The notes under the pieces: generated by a model | Told to the model about the DNA's origin: nothing | The model's database searches: none | Seen by the model: only the letters and a program-made list of their open reading frames with translations | Program-made: the position numbers and the translations under genes | DNA from: Sinimarinibacterium arenosum | GTDB taxonomy: Bacteria; Pseudomonadota; Gammaproteobacteria; Nevskiales; Nevskiaceae | Length of the DNA stretch: 64,000 nt | Direction: 5' to 3' | NCBI RefSeq assembly: GCF_005047655.1 | Contig: NZ_SUKF01000010.1 | Location: 62,001 to 126,000, forward strand | Part shown: positions 46,730 through 55,905 of the stretch, in pieces | Layout of the letters: the number at the start of each line of letters is the position of its first letter | Position numbering within the stretch: the stretch's first letter is position 1

Positions 46730-46758
46730 CGCGACGCCTTCGAGCGCCGCCCCAGGTA

Positions 46759-46886
46759 GGGAATCCACCGGACGTCCCGAAGCGATCAGGGTTGGCTCGC
46801 CACGCTCGCGAATTGCCCCGGGGCACTGCCGCGCCCCCAAGAAACTCAAGGCCCCACCCCGCCGGGAAGTCCACTGGACTTCCCGA
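46759..46886. repeat. Pair of related intergenic palindromes
   Basis: CGGGAAGTCCA-C-TGGACTTCCCG (46863-46885) is an 11-bp near-perfect palindrome. A diverged copy with one deletion and two changes (GGGAATCCACCGGACGTCCCGA) lies at 46759-46780. Both fall between converging genes, with no T-run. They could be a REP-like element or protein site. Confidence 0.55.
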
Positions 46887-46898
46887 ATTGCGGGGCGT

Positions 46899-47963
46899 TC
46901 ACCCGCCGAAGTTGATCTTGGCTTCCAGGTTTGTTCGCGAATCGGCGTTGGTCAGCGCCTCGTCGATTGTGATCGTGCCCGACTTGTAGAGTTTGTATAG
47001 CGAGTTGTCGAAAGTCAGCATGCCCTTGTCCGACGACTGATTCATCGCTTCCTTGATCTCGTCGATCCGGCGCGCAAGGATCAGGTCCTGGATATACGGC
47101 GTATTCATCATGACCTCCATCGCCGCACAGCGTGTGCCATCTTTGCGTCGCACCAGACGCTGCGAAATGATCGCGCGAAGAGTCATCGACAAATCCATGT
47201 ACAGCTGGGCGCGCAGCTCTTCTGGATACAGATTGACGATACGCTGCAGCGCTTGGTAAGCGTTGTTGGCATGCAAGGTCGAGATTGCCAGATGCCCCGT
47301 ATTGGCCAGTTGAAGGCAGGCATCCATGGTCTCGCGCGTACGGATTTCACCAATCAGTATCACGTCCGGCGCTTCGCGCAGCGAACTTTTCAGCGCTCGC
47401 TCATAACTGACGGTGTCCTGCCCGACTTCGCGCTGATTGATGATGCTGCGGACATTCGGGTGCAGGAACTCAATCGGATCCTCGATCGTCAGGATATGGC
47501 CCTGCATCGTCTCGTTGCGATGATTGATCATCGCCGCCAGCGTGGTCGACTTACCGGAACCGGTAGCGCCAACCATCAGGACCATGCCGCGTTTGTTGAG
47601 GATCAATTCCTTCAGAACCGACGGCATGCCATCGATTTCGTCCAGTCGCGGCACACGCGACTTGACGTAGCGCATCACGATGCCCAGTGATCCACGCTGA
47701 TTGAAAATATTCACGCGGAAACGACCGAGGCCGCCCGCCTCGGTCGCCAGATCGATTTCAAGATGTTCGTGCAGATGCGCCTGCTGCTCCGGCGTCAGAA
47801 TGCTGAAAGCGAGCTCCTTGATGAACTCGCGCGTCAGCAGCGACTTGCCGATCGGCATCAGCTCGCCTTCGATCTTCAACTGTGCAGGCGCATTGGCGGT
47901 GAAGAACAAATCAGAGCCGTTCTTCTCGATGCACAGCTTGAGGTACGGAAGAATCTTCAGCAT
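46899..47963 (-). CDS. PilT/PilU-family pilus ATPase, third paralogue
   Basis: 354 aa. A type IV pilus retraction-type ATPase: Walker A VGATGSGKSTTLAAM, Asp box IEDPIEFLHP, Walker B VILIGEIRTRETM and His box STLHANN. The N-terminal domain differs from the other two copies (MLKILPYLKLCIEKNGSDLFFTA). Overall closer to PilU than to PilT. It starts 24 bp after the PilU stop in the same direction, so the three genes form a tight minus-strand operon. Its specific job (retraction force, direction or surface sensing) is not clear. Confidence 0.88.
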   Translation of the reverse strand: MLKILPYLKLCIEKNGSDLFFTANAPAQLKIEGELMPIGKSLLTREFIKELAFSILTPEQQAHLHEHLEIDLATEAGGLGRFRVNIFNQRGSLGIVMRYVKSRVPRLDEIDGMPSVLKELILNKRGMVLMVGATGSGKSTTLAAMINHRNETMQGHILTIEDPIEFLHPNVRSIINQREVGQDTVSYERALKSSLREAPDVILIGEIRTRETMDACLQLANTGHLAISTLHANNAYQALQRIVNLYPEELRAQLYMDLSMTLRAIISQRLVRRKDGTRCAAMEVMMNTPYIQDLILARRIDEIKEAMNQSSDKGMLTFDNSLYKLYKSGTITIDEALTNADSRTNLEAKINFGG

Positions 47964-47987
47964 GCAGGTCTCCGCGCGATCCGTTCG

Positions 47988-49154
47988 TCAGCGCCGCAGC
48001 AGATTGGCCTGATCATCATCCTTCATCTGCATCTTGCGTACACCTTCGTCTTCCAGAATGTTCTGACGCGCACGCTTCGATTCCAGTTTGACTTTGAGCC
48101 GCAGCTCATTCTGGGAGTCGGCATTGCGCACGGCTTCTTCATAGCTGATCAATCCGTCCTCGAAGAGGCCGAAGAGGAACTGATCGAAAGTGATCATGCC
48201 CTGCTCATTGGACCGCGCCATGACTTCCTTGATCGACGCCACTTCACCCTTGTCGATCAGATCCGCAATCAGCGGTGAATTGATCAGGATTTCCATCGCC
48301 GCGACACGCCCGCCGCCTTCCTTGCGGATGAGGCGTTGAGAAATGATCGCCTTCAGATTCAGCGACAGATCCATCAGCAACTGTTCGCGTTTTTCCTCTG
48401 GGAAGAAGTTGATGATGCGGTCCAGCGCCTGGTTGGCACTGTTCGCGTGCAGCGTCGCCAGCACCAGATGGCCGGTTTCGGCGAAGTTGACGGCGTACTC
48501 CATGCCCTCACGCGTACGGATCTCACCGATGAGAATGACATCGGGCGCCTGTCGCAGCGTGTTTTTCAGCGCGTTTTCCCAGTTGAACGTATCGGTTCCA
48601 ACCTCGCGCTGGGTGATCATGCATCCGATGTGCGGATGCACGTACTCGATCGGATCCTCGATGGTGATGATGTGCCCGCGGGAATTCCGGTTGCGGTAAC
48701 CCACCATCGCCGCCAGCGAAGTCGACTTTCCTGAGCCGGTGGCACCAACCATCAACACCAGACCGCGCTTCTCCATGACAATGCCCTGAAGCTGCTGCGG
48801 CAGCCCCAGCGCCTCGAAGGTCGGGATTTCAGTGTTGATCGTACGCAAGACGCCGCCAACGCGGTTCTGCTGGACAAAGGCATTGACACGAAAGCGCCCG
48901 ATACCGGGGGGTGAGATCGCGAAATTGCACTCGTTGGTCGATTCGAATTCTTTGATCTGCCGGTCGTTCATCAGCGAACGCATGATGATCGACGACGTTT
49001 CAGGCGGCAAAGGCTTATCCATTACTGGCGTCATCTGTCCATCCACCTTGATCGCCGGCGGAAATCCGGCCGTGATGAACAAGTCCGACGCGTTTTTCTG
49101 CTTCATCAACGTCAGCAGCTGTTGCACCAGCTTGACTGCCTGTTCGCGCTCCAT
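47988..49154 (-). CDS. pilU: Type IV pilus accessory retraction ATPase PilU
   Basis: 388 aa. It shares with Pseudomonas PilU the ASDLFITAGFPPAIKVDGQMTPV start, CNFAISPPGIGRFRVNAF, Walker A VGATGSGKSTSLAAM, TQREVGTDTFNWENALKNTLRQAPD and a His box. PilU works with PilT at the pilus base to pull pili in. A C-terminal tail of about 25 charged residues goes beyond the typical length. It lies between pilT and the third paralogue. Symbol given on motif similarity, not on a search. Confidence 0.9.
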   Translation of the reverse strand: MEREQAVKLVQQLLTLMKQKNASDLFITAGFPPAIKVDGQMTPVMDKPLPPETSSIIMRSLMNDRQIKEFESTNECNFAISPPGIGRFRVNAFVQQNRVGGVLRTINTEIPTFEALGLPQQLQGIVMEKRGLVLMVGATGSGKSTSLAAMVGYRNRNSRGHIITIEDPIEYVHPHIGCMITQREVGTDTFNWENALKNTLRQAPDVILIGEIRTREGMEYAVNFAETGHLVLATLHANSANQALDRIINFFPEEKREQLLMDLSLNLKAIISQRLIRKEGGGRVAAMEILINSPLIADLIDKGEVASIKEVMARSNEQGMITFDQFLFGLFEDGLISYEEAVRNADSQNELRLKVKLESKRARQNILEDEGVRKMQMKDDDQANLLRR

Positions 49155-49187
49155 CCTGTGTGTTCCTCTGTGTGGTCGGGGCCGCCG

Positions 49188-50231
49188 CTAGTTGGCAGTG
49201 AAGTTACGGGGGTCTGCCGACTTGTAGCGCGCCTCCTCGACACTGGTCATGCCTTTGCGCACCAGATCCCGCAGGCATTGATCCAGGGTCTGCATGCCTT
49301 CCTTTTGACCGGTCTGAATCGCCGAGTACATCTGCGCGATCTTGTTTTCGCGGATCAGGTTCCGGATTGCCGGCGTGCCGATCATGATTTCGTGCGCAGC
49401 CACGCGCCCGCCACCCTTCTTCTTCAGCAGCGTTTGCGCAATGACTGCGCGAAGCGACTCGGACAACATCGCACGCACCATGTCCTTCTCTGCCGCTGGG
49501 AATACGTCGACGATGCGATCCACCGTCTTGGCGGCGGACGAGGTATGCAGGGTGCCGAACACCAGATGACCGGTCTCTGCCGCGGTCAGTGCCAGACGAA
49601 TCGTTTCCAGATCGCGCATTTCGCCGACCAGGATCACGTCGGGATCTTCGCGCAGCGCTGAACGCAGTGCTTCGTTGAAACCCAAGGTATCGCGATGCAC
49701 CTCGCGCTGGTTGATCAGGCATTTCTTCGAGGGATGCACGAATTCGATCGGATCCTCAACCGTGAGGATATGCGCGAACTCGTGCTCGTTGATGTGATCC
49801 ACCATCGCCGCCAGAGTCGTCGACTTGCCCGAGCCGGTCGGCCCGGTCACCAGCACAATGCCGCGCGGATACTCGCAGATGTCCTTGAAGATCGACGGAC
49901 ACTTGAGGTCTTCCAGCGACAGAATCTTGGACGGAATCGTTCGAAACACCGCACCGGAGCCGCGCGAGTGCGTGAAAGCATTGACACGGAAACGCGCCAG
50001 TCCGGGAATCTCGAACGAAAAGTCGGTCTCCAGAAACTCATCCCAGGCCTTGCGCTGCTTGTCGTTCATGATGTCATACACCATGTCGTGGACCTGTTTG
50101 TGGTCCAGCGGCGGCAGATTGATGCGCTTGACGTCACCGTCAACGCGAATCATGGGTTCAATCCCGGCCGACAGGTGAAGGTCAGATGCCCCCTGTTTGA
50201 CACTGAAAGTCAGTAACTGCGCAATGTCCAT
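49188..50231 (-). CDS. pilT: Type IV pilus retraction ATPase PilT
   Basis: 347 aa, the normal PilT length. MDIAQLLTFSVKQGASDLHLSAGIEPMIR, Walker A TGPTGSGKSTTLAAM, VEDPIEFVHPSKKCLINQREVHRDT, Walker B VILVGEMRD, the His box FGTLHTSSA and the AIRNLIRE motif that is special to PilT are all present. It hydrolyses ATP to depolymerise pili, giving twitching and DNA uptake. It begins the three-gene operon and diverges from the yggS-type gene, the usual PilT neighbour. Confidence 0.96.
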   Translation of the reverse strand: MDIAQLLTFSVKQGASDLHLSAGIEPMIRVDGDVKRINLPPLDHKQVHDMVYDIMNDKQRKAWDEFLETDFSFEIPGLARFRVNAFTHSRGSGAVFRTIPSKILSLEDLKCPSIFKDICEYPRGIVLVTGPTGSGKSTTLAAMVDHINEHEFAHILTVEDPIEFVHPSKKCLINQREVHRDTLGFNEALRSALREDPDVILVGEMRDLETIRLALTAAETGHLVFGTLHTSSAAKTVDRIVDVFPAAEKDMVRAMLSESLRAVIAQTLLKKKGGGRVAAHEIMIGTPAIRNLIRENKIAQMYSAIQTGQKEGMQTLDQCLRDLVRKGMTSVEEARYKSADPRNFTAN

Positions 50232-50307
50232 GCGGTCTTTCCGTACTTTGTTGTCTAATGATCAGAGGCGCCAACAGACGTTAAAGGCATTTACACACCG
50301 AGGCAAC

Positions 50308-51003
50308 ATGCCGTTATCAGCAACAGAGATTGCCGCGAATCTGGAGACCGTGCGTGCGCGAATCCAGCGAGCGTGCCTGGCCGCCGGACGAACGTCGGAT
50401 GAGGTGACCTTGCTGGCGGTCAGCAAGACCTTTCCCGCCAGTGCGATCCGCGCAGCATACGCCGCCGGACAGCGCGACTTTGGAGAAAGCTATGTCCAGG
50501 ACTGGCACGAAAAGCGCGACCAGCTGACCGATCTGGCTTGCATCTGCCACTTCATTGGCCCACTGCAGTCGAACAAGACGCGGGAAGTCGCCGAAAGCTT
50601 TGACTGGGTCCACAGCGTCGACCGCCTGAAAATTGCCCGGCGGCTGTCGGACCAGCGTCCAGCAGACCTGCCGCCGCTGAATATCTGCCTGCAGGTCAAT
50701 ATTTCCGGCGAAGCCAGCAAGTCCGGCTGCACTCCGCAGGAGTTACCCGCTCTGGCGCAGGCGGTTGCATCCCTGCCGCGTCTGAAGTTACGCGGCCTGA
50801 TGGCGGTACCCGCTCCCGCGAGCGGCGGCACCGATCCACGGCTCGCATTCCGCCAGCTGCGAACGCTTCAAACCGAACTTCAGCGCACCGGTCTGGCGCT
50901 CGATACCTTGTCAGCCGGCATGTCCGACGACCTTGAGGCGGCAATTGCCGAGGGTTCGACGATTGTCCGCGTCGGCACGGCAATATTTGGCCACCGCGGC
51001 TAG
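50308..51003 (+). CDS. PLP homeostasis protein (YggS/PROSC family)
   Basis: 231 aa. The alanine-racemase-like barrel binds pyridoxal phosphate on the Lys in LLAVSKTFP (Lys40) and buffers the cofactor; enzymatic activity is not known. Other marks are FGESYVQDWHEK, HFIGPLQSNKTREV, LQVNISGEASKSGC and LSAGMSDDLEAAIAEGSTIVRVGTAIFG. The start at 50308 has GAGG 5 bp upstream, so the frame from 50197 is rejected. Divergent from pilT, as in many gammaproteobacteria. Confidence 0.94.
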   Translation: MPLSATEIAANLETVRARIQRACLAAGRTSDEVTLLAVSKTFPASAIRAAYAAGQRDFGESYVQDWHEKRDQLTDLACICHFIGPLQSNKTREVAESFDWVHSVDRLKIARRLSDQRPADLPPLNICLQVNISGEASKSGCTPQELPALAQAVASLPRLKLRGLMAVPAPASGGTDPRLAFRQLRTLQTELQRTGLALDTLSAGMSDDLEAAIAEGSTIVRVGTAIFGHRG

Positions 51004-51098
51004 AACCGAAGTCCGCAATCCCGCTCTGCCGGGTGCTGCAGCATCGGCCACAGATCGCCATACTGACGCCCCTTACCGCCTCTTCTGATTGAATCGAC

Positions 51099-51761
51099 AT
51101 GTCTCAAGACGCTGCCAAACGCAAAGCCGCCGAAGCCGCCCTCGCCTATCTTGAACCGGGCGAAGTACTCGGCGTTGGTACCGGTTCCACGGTCAACCAC
51201 TTCATCGATCTGCTGGCCGAACGGAAAAACGATATCGCCGGAGCCGTATCGTCATCGGAGGCGAGCACCGCGCGACTGAAAAAAGCGGGTATCACCGTGC
51301 TCGATCTCAATAGCGCCGGCACACTCTCGGTCTATGTCGACGGCGCCGACGAAGCCAACAAGCATCTACAGCTGATCAAGGGCGGTGGCGGCGCGCTGAC
51401 GCGCGAAAAAATCGTCGCTGCAGCCAGTCGCAAGTTTGTCTGCATCGTCGACGAATCCAAGCTGGTTGGGGTACTCGGCAAATTCCCGCTGCCGATCGAG
51501 GTCATCCCGATGGCGCGCTCGTACGTTGCACGTGAACTGGTCAAGCTCGGCGGCCGCCCGGAACTGCGCGCCGGTTTCACCACTGACAACGGCAATGTGA
51601 TCCTCGACGTCCACGGCCTGGAAATTCTCAATGCAGTCGAGCTGGAAAGCCGCATCAACGGACTGGCCGGGGTCGTCTGCGTCGGCCTGTTCGCACAACG
51701 GCCGGCTGACGTGCTGATCGTCGGCGCCGCATCCGGAACTCGCATCCAGACAGCCGCGTAG
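51099..51761 (+). CDS. rpiA: Ribose-5-phosphate isomerase A
   Basis: 220 aa, standard length. It interconverts ribose-5-phosphate and ribulose-5-phosphate in the pentose phosphate pathway. [13 protein letters not shown], the YVDGADEAN and [15 protein letters not shown] active-site segments (Asp, Lys, catalytic Glu) and [13 protein letters not shown]-like C-terminal region are visible. It follows the yggS-type gene in the same direction with 95 bp between, and ends at a terminator. Confidence 0.96.
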   Translation: MSQDAAKRKAAEAALAYLEPGEVLGVGTGSTVNHFIDLLAERKNDIAGAVSSSEASTARLKKAGITVLDLNSAGTLSVYVDGADEANKHLQLIKGGGGALTREKIVAAASRKFVCIVDESKLVGVLGKFPLPIEVIPMARSYVARELVKLGGRPELRAGFTTDNGNVILDVHGLEILNAVELESRINGLAGVVCVGLFAQRPADVLIVGAASGTRIQTAA

Positions 51762-51774
51762 CCCATACAAGAAA

Positions 51775-51802
51775 GCCCGCCGGGATCAACATCCCGGCGG
51801 GC
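51775..51802. terminator. Intrinsic terminator between rpiA and the RRM gene
   Basis: GCCCGCCGGGAT-CAAC-ATCCCGGCGGGC forms a perfect 12-bp stem between converging genes. Minus-strand reading is followed by TTTCTTGT; plus-strand by CTTG only, so it mainly serves the minus-strand genes but may work both ways. Confidence 0.88.
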
Positions 51803-51825
51803 CTTGAATCACAAATGCGAGCGCC

Positions 51826-52101
51826 TTAGCGCCGACGGCTACCGCCGCCACGCTTGTTGTCGCGCGGCTGTTCCTCGTTGACCTTCATCGGCTTTCCACG
51901 CAGCTCCTTGCCGTTGAGTCCGGCAATGGCCGCGCGCGCTTCATGTCCCTCCATCTCCACAAAGCCGAAACCGCGGCACTTGCCGCTGAACACATCCTGC
52001 ATCAGCTTGATTGAAAACACGCGACCGAAACCGGTAAAGATCTCGGTGAGCTCGCGCTCGGTGGTGTCTTCGGGCAGGTTTCCGGCGAATATGCGCTTCA
52101 T
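51826..52101 (-). CDS. Small RRM RNA-binding protein
   Basis: 91 aa: one RNA recognition motif with RNP2 (IFAGNLP) and RNP1 (CRGFGFVEM), then a basic Gly/Arg tail (DNKRGGGSRRR). Bacterial and cyanobacterial proteins of this kind bind RNA and are often cold-inducible. It starts 33 bp after the stop of the rhlE gene on the same strand, so helicase and RNA-binding protein are probably made together and may act on the same RNAs. Confidence 0.92.
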   Translation of the reverse strand: MKRIFAGNLPEDTTERELTEIFTGFGRVFSIKLMQDVFSGKCRGFGFVEMEGHEARAAIAGLNGKELRGKPMKVNEEQPRDNKRGGGSRRR

Positions 52102-52134
52102 GATCTGGCTCCTGGTCGATCGTCTTTCATAGTG

Positions 52135-53448
52135 TTATCGGGCGGGCCGCTGGGAACGCCCACCGGGCCGCGTCTGCTTGCGATCCGGGTTCGATGTCGG
52201 CGCAGCCTTGCTGGGGCCGGACCGCCGTCCACGCCGCTTCTGCGGCGCACGCTCGGCATTGTTTCGCGGCGACGGCGCACCGTGCTCCGACGCTGCCGAA
52301 CCTGCAGGGCTGGGACGAAAGCCCTCCACTTCATAGGCTTGAATGGTGCGCTTCAGCAGTTTCTCAATCGCGCGCCATTCGTCGTACTCATCCGGGCTGA
52401 CCAGCGAAACGGCTTCGCCCTGATCGCCCGCACGTCCGGTGCGGCCGATCCGATGAACATAGTCTTCCGGCACCGACGGCAATTCAAAATTCACCACATG
52501 GGGCAGCTGGTCGATATCCAGCCCGCGCGCGGCGATATCGGTCGCTACCAGCGTCCGGATCTCGCCCGCCTTGAATTGAGCCAAGGCCTTGGTCCGCGCG
52601 TTCTGGCTCTTGTTTCCATGCAGCGCCGCAGCCGGAATGCCGTCGCGATTCAGGCGATCGGTCAGGCGGTTGGCACCGTGCTTGGTGCGGGTGAACACCA
52701 GCACCTGCCGCCAGTTGAAGTGTCCGATCATGTACGACAGCAACGCGGACTTGTTGGCCTTGTCGACGAAAATCGAACGCTGCTCGACTGATTCAGCGGC
52801 GCTGTTGCGCGGCGCAATGTCGATCGTCGCCGGATTGTGCAGCAGGCCCTGGGCCAGCTTGCGGATATCCGGCGAGAACGTCGCCGAGAACATCAGGTTC
52901 TGCCTGCGCTGTGGCAGCCGCTCGATGATCTTGCGGATGTCACGGATGAAACCCATGTCCAGCATGCGATCGGCTTCATCGAGCACAAAAAACTCGACTT
53001 TCGACAGATCGACCGTGCGCTGACCGAGGTGGTCCAGCAATCGGCCTGGCGTCGCCACAATCAGATCCGCGCCGCGGCGCAGCGCGTCAATCTGCGGATT
53101 GATGCTGACGCCGCCAAAGATCAGCACGGTTCGCAATGCCTTCAGCTGCGCACCATAAGTGCGCACGCTTTCCTCGACTTGCGCGGCCAGTTCGCGGGTC
53201 GGCACCAGAACCAGCGCCCGTACCGCACGCCGGCCATCAGCCGCGGGTGCCGCCTGCTGCAGACGGTGCAGCATCGGCAGCGTGAACGCCGCCGTCTTTC
53301 CGGTGCCGGTCTGCGCCGCAGCCAGCAGATCATGGCCCGCGAGAATCTCGGGGATGGCACGCTGCTGAATCGGCGTGGGCGTTTCGTAGCCCTGTCCGGC
53401 AACCGCGCGTAGCAGTTCCGGGGCAAGGCCCAGATCAGAAAACAACAT
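52135..53448 (-). CDS. rhlE: DEAD-box RNA helicase, RhlE-like
   Basis: 437 aa. Q motif TPIQQRAIP, Walker [17 protein letters not shown] box [26 protein letters not shown] and [10 protein letters not shown] are all present. The basic, Arg/Pro/Ser-rich tail after residue 375 is disordered and typical of RhlE. It unwinds RNA in ribosome assembly or decay, often in the cold. A 263-bp upstream gap on its 5' side contains GC-rich hairpins. Downstream it is linked with an RRM protein gene. RhlE assignment is by subgroup look and not by tree. Confidence 0.92.
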   Translation of the reverse strand: MLFSDLGLAPELLRAVAGQGYETPTPIQQRAIPEILAGHDLLAAAQTGTGKTAAFTLPMLHRLQQAAPAADGRRAVRALVLVPTRELAAQVEESVRTYGAQLKALRTVLIFGGVSINPQIDALRRGADLIVATPGRLLDHLGQRTVDLSKVEFFVLDEADRMLDMGFIRDIRKIIERLPQRRQNLMFSATFSPDIRKLAQGLLHNPATIDIAPRNSAAESVEQRSIFVDKANKSALLSYMIGHFNWRQVLVFTRTKHGANRLTDRLNRDGIPAAALHGNKSQNARTKALAQFKAGEIRTLVATDIAARGLDIDQLPHVVNFELPSVPEDYVHRIGRTGRAGDQGEAVSLVSPDEYDEWRAIEKLLKRTIQAYEVEGFRPSPAGSAASEHGAPSPRNNAERAPQKRRGRRSGPSKAAPTSNPDRKQTRPGGRSQRPAR

Positions 53449-53523
53449 GAAAAACTCCTGAAAACACGCCCACTTGGACTCGAAGACCGAGGCCCAGGCC
53501 GGTTCAGGCTGGATAGATATTTA

Positions 53524-53576
53524 CGGCCTAGCGGCCGAGGGGTTTGCGGCAAGAGGCCCCGTCGAAGAACGGGGCC
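53524..53576 (-). promoter_or_regulatory. Structured leader of rhlE
   Basis: About 80-130 bases before the rhlE start two hairpins are seen: CGGCC-TAGC-GGCCG (53524-53537) and GGCCCCGT-6 nt-ACGGGGCC (53555-53576, minus-strand loop TCTTCG). No T-run follows. This fits a folded 5' leader that may respond to temperature or to the helicase itself; inference only. Confidence 0.4.
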
Positions 53577-53711
53577 GGGCGAAGAGCGCAAACCGGTGAT
53601 GCGCTGCACAAACGGCAGGCAGTATAGCGGCCCTGTGCGGATTCACCTAATCTGTCATGCTAAGGCAAGCAAGGAATGTGCCGATTTTTTGACCAAACCC
53701 AGGAGAGACCG

Positions 53712-54230
53712 ATGTCGCGATCCCCGCTGACCCTGTTCCGGTTCGCCGCCAGCACGGCGTTCTTGATTGGAACGATCACCCTCCCCGTCCACGCCGACAC
53801 CTGGAAGGACCTGAAGGACGTCGCCAAGCAGCAGGCTGCGCAGAAGGCCGAAGAATCGCTGAACCTCCCACAGGCGGCGCCGGCTGGCGCCAAGGTCTAT
53901 CTGATCAGCCCCAAAGACGGCGACATCGTCACCGGCCCTGTCCATGTCGTGTTCGGCCTCGGCGGCATGGGGGTGGCACCGGCAGGCGTCAATCAACCCA
54001 ACACCGGCCACCACCATCTGCTGATCGACAGTCCGACCGTCGATTTCGCGCAACCGTTGCCGGCAACTGACCAGATCAAGCACTTCGGCGGTGGCCAGAC
54101 CGAAACCACGCTGAATCTGGCGCCCGGCACCCATACACTGCAACTGCTGCTCGGTGACTGGAAACATCAGCCGCAAAATCCGGCCCTGATGTCCGACAAG
54201 ATCACCATCACGGTCAAGGCAGCAAAGTAG
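53712..54230 (+). CDS. DUF4399 periplasmic protein
   Basis: 172 aa. A signal peptide ends near residue 30 (PVHAD). The mature part has a short helical region (WKDLKDVAKQQAAQKAEESL) and the DUF4399 core: VYLISPKDGDIV, GHHHLLIDSP and LAPGTHTLQLLLGDW. The GHHHL stretch could bind metal. Function unknown. AGGAGAG before ATG 53712 fixes the start; an ATG at 53676 would break the signal peptide. It is upstream of rpoN in the same direction, where lptB is usually found in other proteobacteria. Confidence 0.88.
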   Translation: MSRSPLTLFRFAASTAFLIGTITLPVHADTWKDLKDVAKQQAAQKAEESLNLPQAAPAGAKVYLISPKDGDIVTGPVHVVFGLGGMGVAPAGVNQPNTGHHHLLIDSPTVDFAQPLPATDQIKHFGGGQTETTLNLAPGTHTLQLLLGDWKHQPQNPALMSDKITITVKAAK

Positions 54231-54267
54231 GCATGCCGGAATCCAAATGTTCAATGCCGCGGTCACC

Positions 54268-54302
54268 GACAGGCCCTGCCGGAATCGCCGGCACTGCCTG
54301 TC
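54268..54302 (+). terminator. Two-part hairpin after the DUF4399 gene
   Basis: GACAGGC-CC-TGCCGG-AATCG-CCGGCA-CT-GCCTGTC folds with a 7-bp and a 6-bp stem split by a 2x2 bulge. It lies 38 bp past the DUF4399 stop and 85 bp before rpoN. There is no T-run, so termination is uncertain; it may be a processing site. Confidence 0.4.
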
Positions 54303-54386
54303 GAGCCGTCGTTTGCACCGTCCTCCGGTCGGGTCAAAGTCCGACTATCAGATAAAGCTCTAGCACTTTCGGGTCGATACACCTTT

Positions 54387-55874
54387 ATGAAGTCTTCACT
54401 TGGACTGCGGCTGGGCCAGTCACTGACGATGACGCCAGCGCTGCAGCAGGCGATCCGGCTGCTACAGCTGTCCAGTCTCGATCTGCAGCAGGAAATCGAG
54501 CAGGTTCTGGATTCCAACATCCTGCTGGAACGCGACGACGACGACACCGCCGCCGATTCGGCGGACTCGGCGGCCGAAACCAACAGCCCGACGTCGTCAT
54601 CCAGCACCGAAGACACCGCATCCGGATCGGACGACACGCCCTCGCTCGAACTGCGCGAAGATGCCGAGATCCCGGCCGAGATGCCGGTCGACGCCGATTG
54701 GGAGGACGTCTACGACGACCTCCCAATCCAGCCTCGCTCGTCCGACGATGACGAGCTGCGGGATTTCCTTGAGGCCAACCTGCGCCGCTCGATGGGACTG
54801 CACGAGCACCTGATTGATCAGGCGCGGATGGCGCCTTTCACAGATCGTCAGGCGCAGATTGCCGAGTATCTGATCGATGCGATCGACGCGGACGGCTACC
54901 TGCAGAGCTGGTCCGACCTGCTCCAGCAGATCCACGCACGAAACGGCGCCAGCCCCGAGGAATGCGATGCCGTGCTCGCACTGGTACAGGATTTCGATCC
55001 GACCGGCGTCGGCGCACGCGATCTGTCCGAGTGCCTGCGCCTGCAAATCGAAGCGATGCCGGCGCGCACGCCGGGCGCGTTCGCAGCGCTGAAGATCGTC
55101 GACGATCATCTGTCGCTACTTGCCCGCGGCGATATCGAAGCACTGGCACGCGCATGCAATGAACCCGTTGCCGAGGTGCACGCCGCACTGACCTTGATTC
55201 GCACGCTGCAGCCGCACCCTGGACGTCCTTTCCAGGCCCACGAGTCGGACTACATCACGCCCGATGTTTTCGTTGCCAAGCGCAGTGGCCGCTGGGTGGT
55301 GAGCCTGAACCCGGAACACACGCCGCGGCTGAGAATCAATAGCCACTACCAGGGCCTGATCCGGCGCGCGGACAGTTCCCGCGATCAGCAGATGCTCAAG
55401 CAGCACCTGCAGGAAGCCCGCTACTTCCTGAACAGTCTCGAAGCCCGCAATGAAACTCTTCTGCGGGTTGCGCAGTCAATAGTTGAAGAACAGCGCGCTT
55501 TCCTTGACTATGGACCTGAAGCGATGCGGCCGTTGGTCCTTCGCGATATCGCAGAACAGCTTGGCATACATGAATCAACCGTTTCTCGCGCCACTGCCAA
55601 CAAGTACATGCTCACTCCGCGTGGGCTCTTCGAACTTAAATACTTCTTCTCGAGCCACGTGCAGACCACCGGCGGCGGCGTCTGCTCGGCAACTGCCATT
55701 CAGGCCATGATCAAACGCATGATCACAGCCGAAAACCCGGCGCGCCCGCTGTCCGATGCGACCCTTTCAGAATTGCTGCTGAAAGAAGGCATCCAGGTCG
55801 CGCGCCGGACTGTCGCAAAATACCGTGAAGGCCTGGGGATCCCCCCCTCGCACGAACGTAAGCCGCCGGTCTGA
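54387..55874 (+). CDS. rpoN: RNA polymerase sigma-54 factor
   Basis: 495 aa. Region I starts MKSSLGLRLGQSLTMTPALQQAIRLLQLSS and governs activator contact. Region II is the acidic, variable stretch (about 50-125). The core-binding and DNA-binding domain follow, with the HTH ending in the RpoN box ARRTVAKYRE near residue 480. Sigma-54 drives promoters with -24/-12 elements under enhancer-binding activators, for example nitrogen assimilation and pilus genes. It heads the conserved hpf-ptsN-hprK-rapZ-PTS block. The acidic region II is rather long. Confidence 0.98.
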   Translation: MKSSLGLRLGQSLTMTPALQQAIRLLQLSSLDLQQEIEQVLDSNILLERDDDDTAADSADSAAETNSPTSSSSTEDTASGSDDTPSLELREDAEIPAEMPVDADWEDVYDDLPIQPRSSDDDELRDFLEANLRRSMGLHEHLIDQARMAPFTDRQAQIAEYLIDAIDADGYLQSWSDLLQQIHARNGASPEECDAVLALVQDFDPTGVGARDLSECLRLQIEAMPARTPGAFAALKIVDDHLSLLARGDIEALARACNEPVAEVHAALTLIRTLQPHPGRPFQAHESDYITPDVFVAKRSGRWVVSLNPEHTPRLRINSHYQGLIRRADSSRDQQMLKQHLQEARYFLNSLEARNETLLRVAQSIVEEQRAFLDYGPEAMRPLVLRDIAEQLGIHESTVSRATANKYMLTPRGLFELKYFFSSHVQTTGGGVCSATAIQAMIKRMITAENPARPLSDATLSELLLKEGIQVARRTVAKYREGLGIPPSHERKPPV

Positions 55875-55905
55875 TAACCGGCATATCCCCAGTCAGGAGG
55901 TCACG

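Noticed and set aside
46899-50231. Three similar ATPase genes considered as a recent duplication or mobile element
   Set aside because: The copies differ strongly in N-domains and length, with no flanking repeats or transposase; old paralogues fit better.
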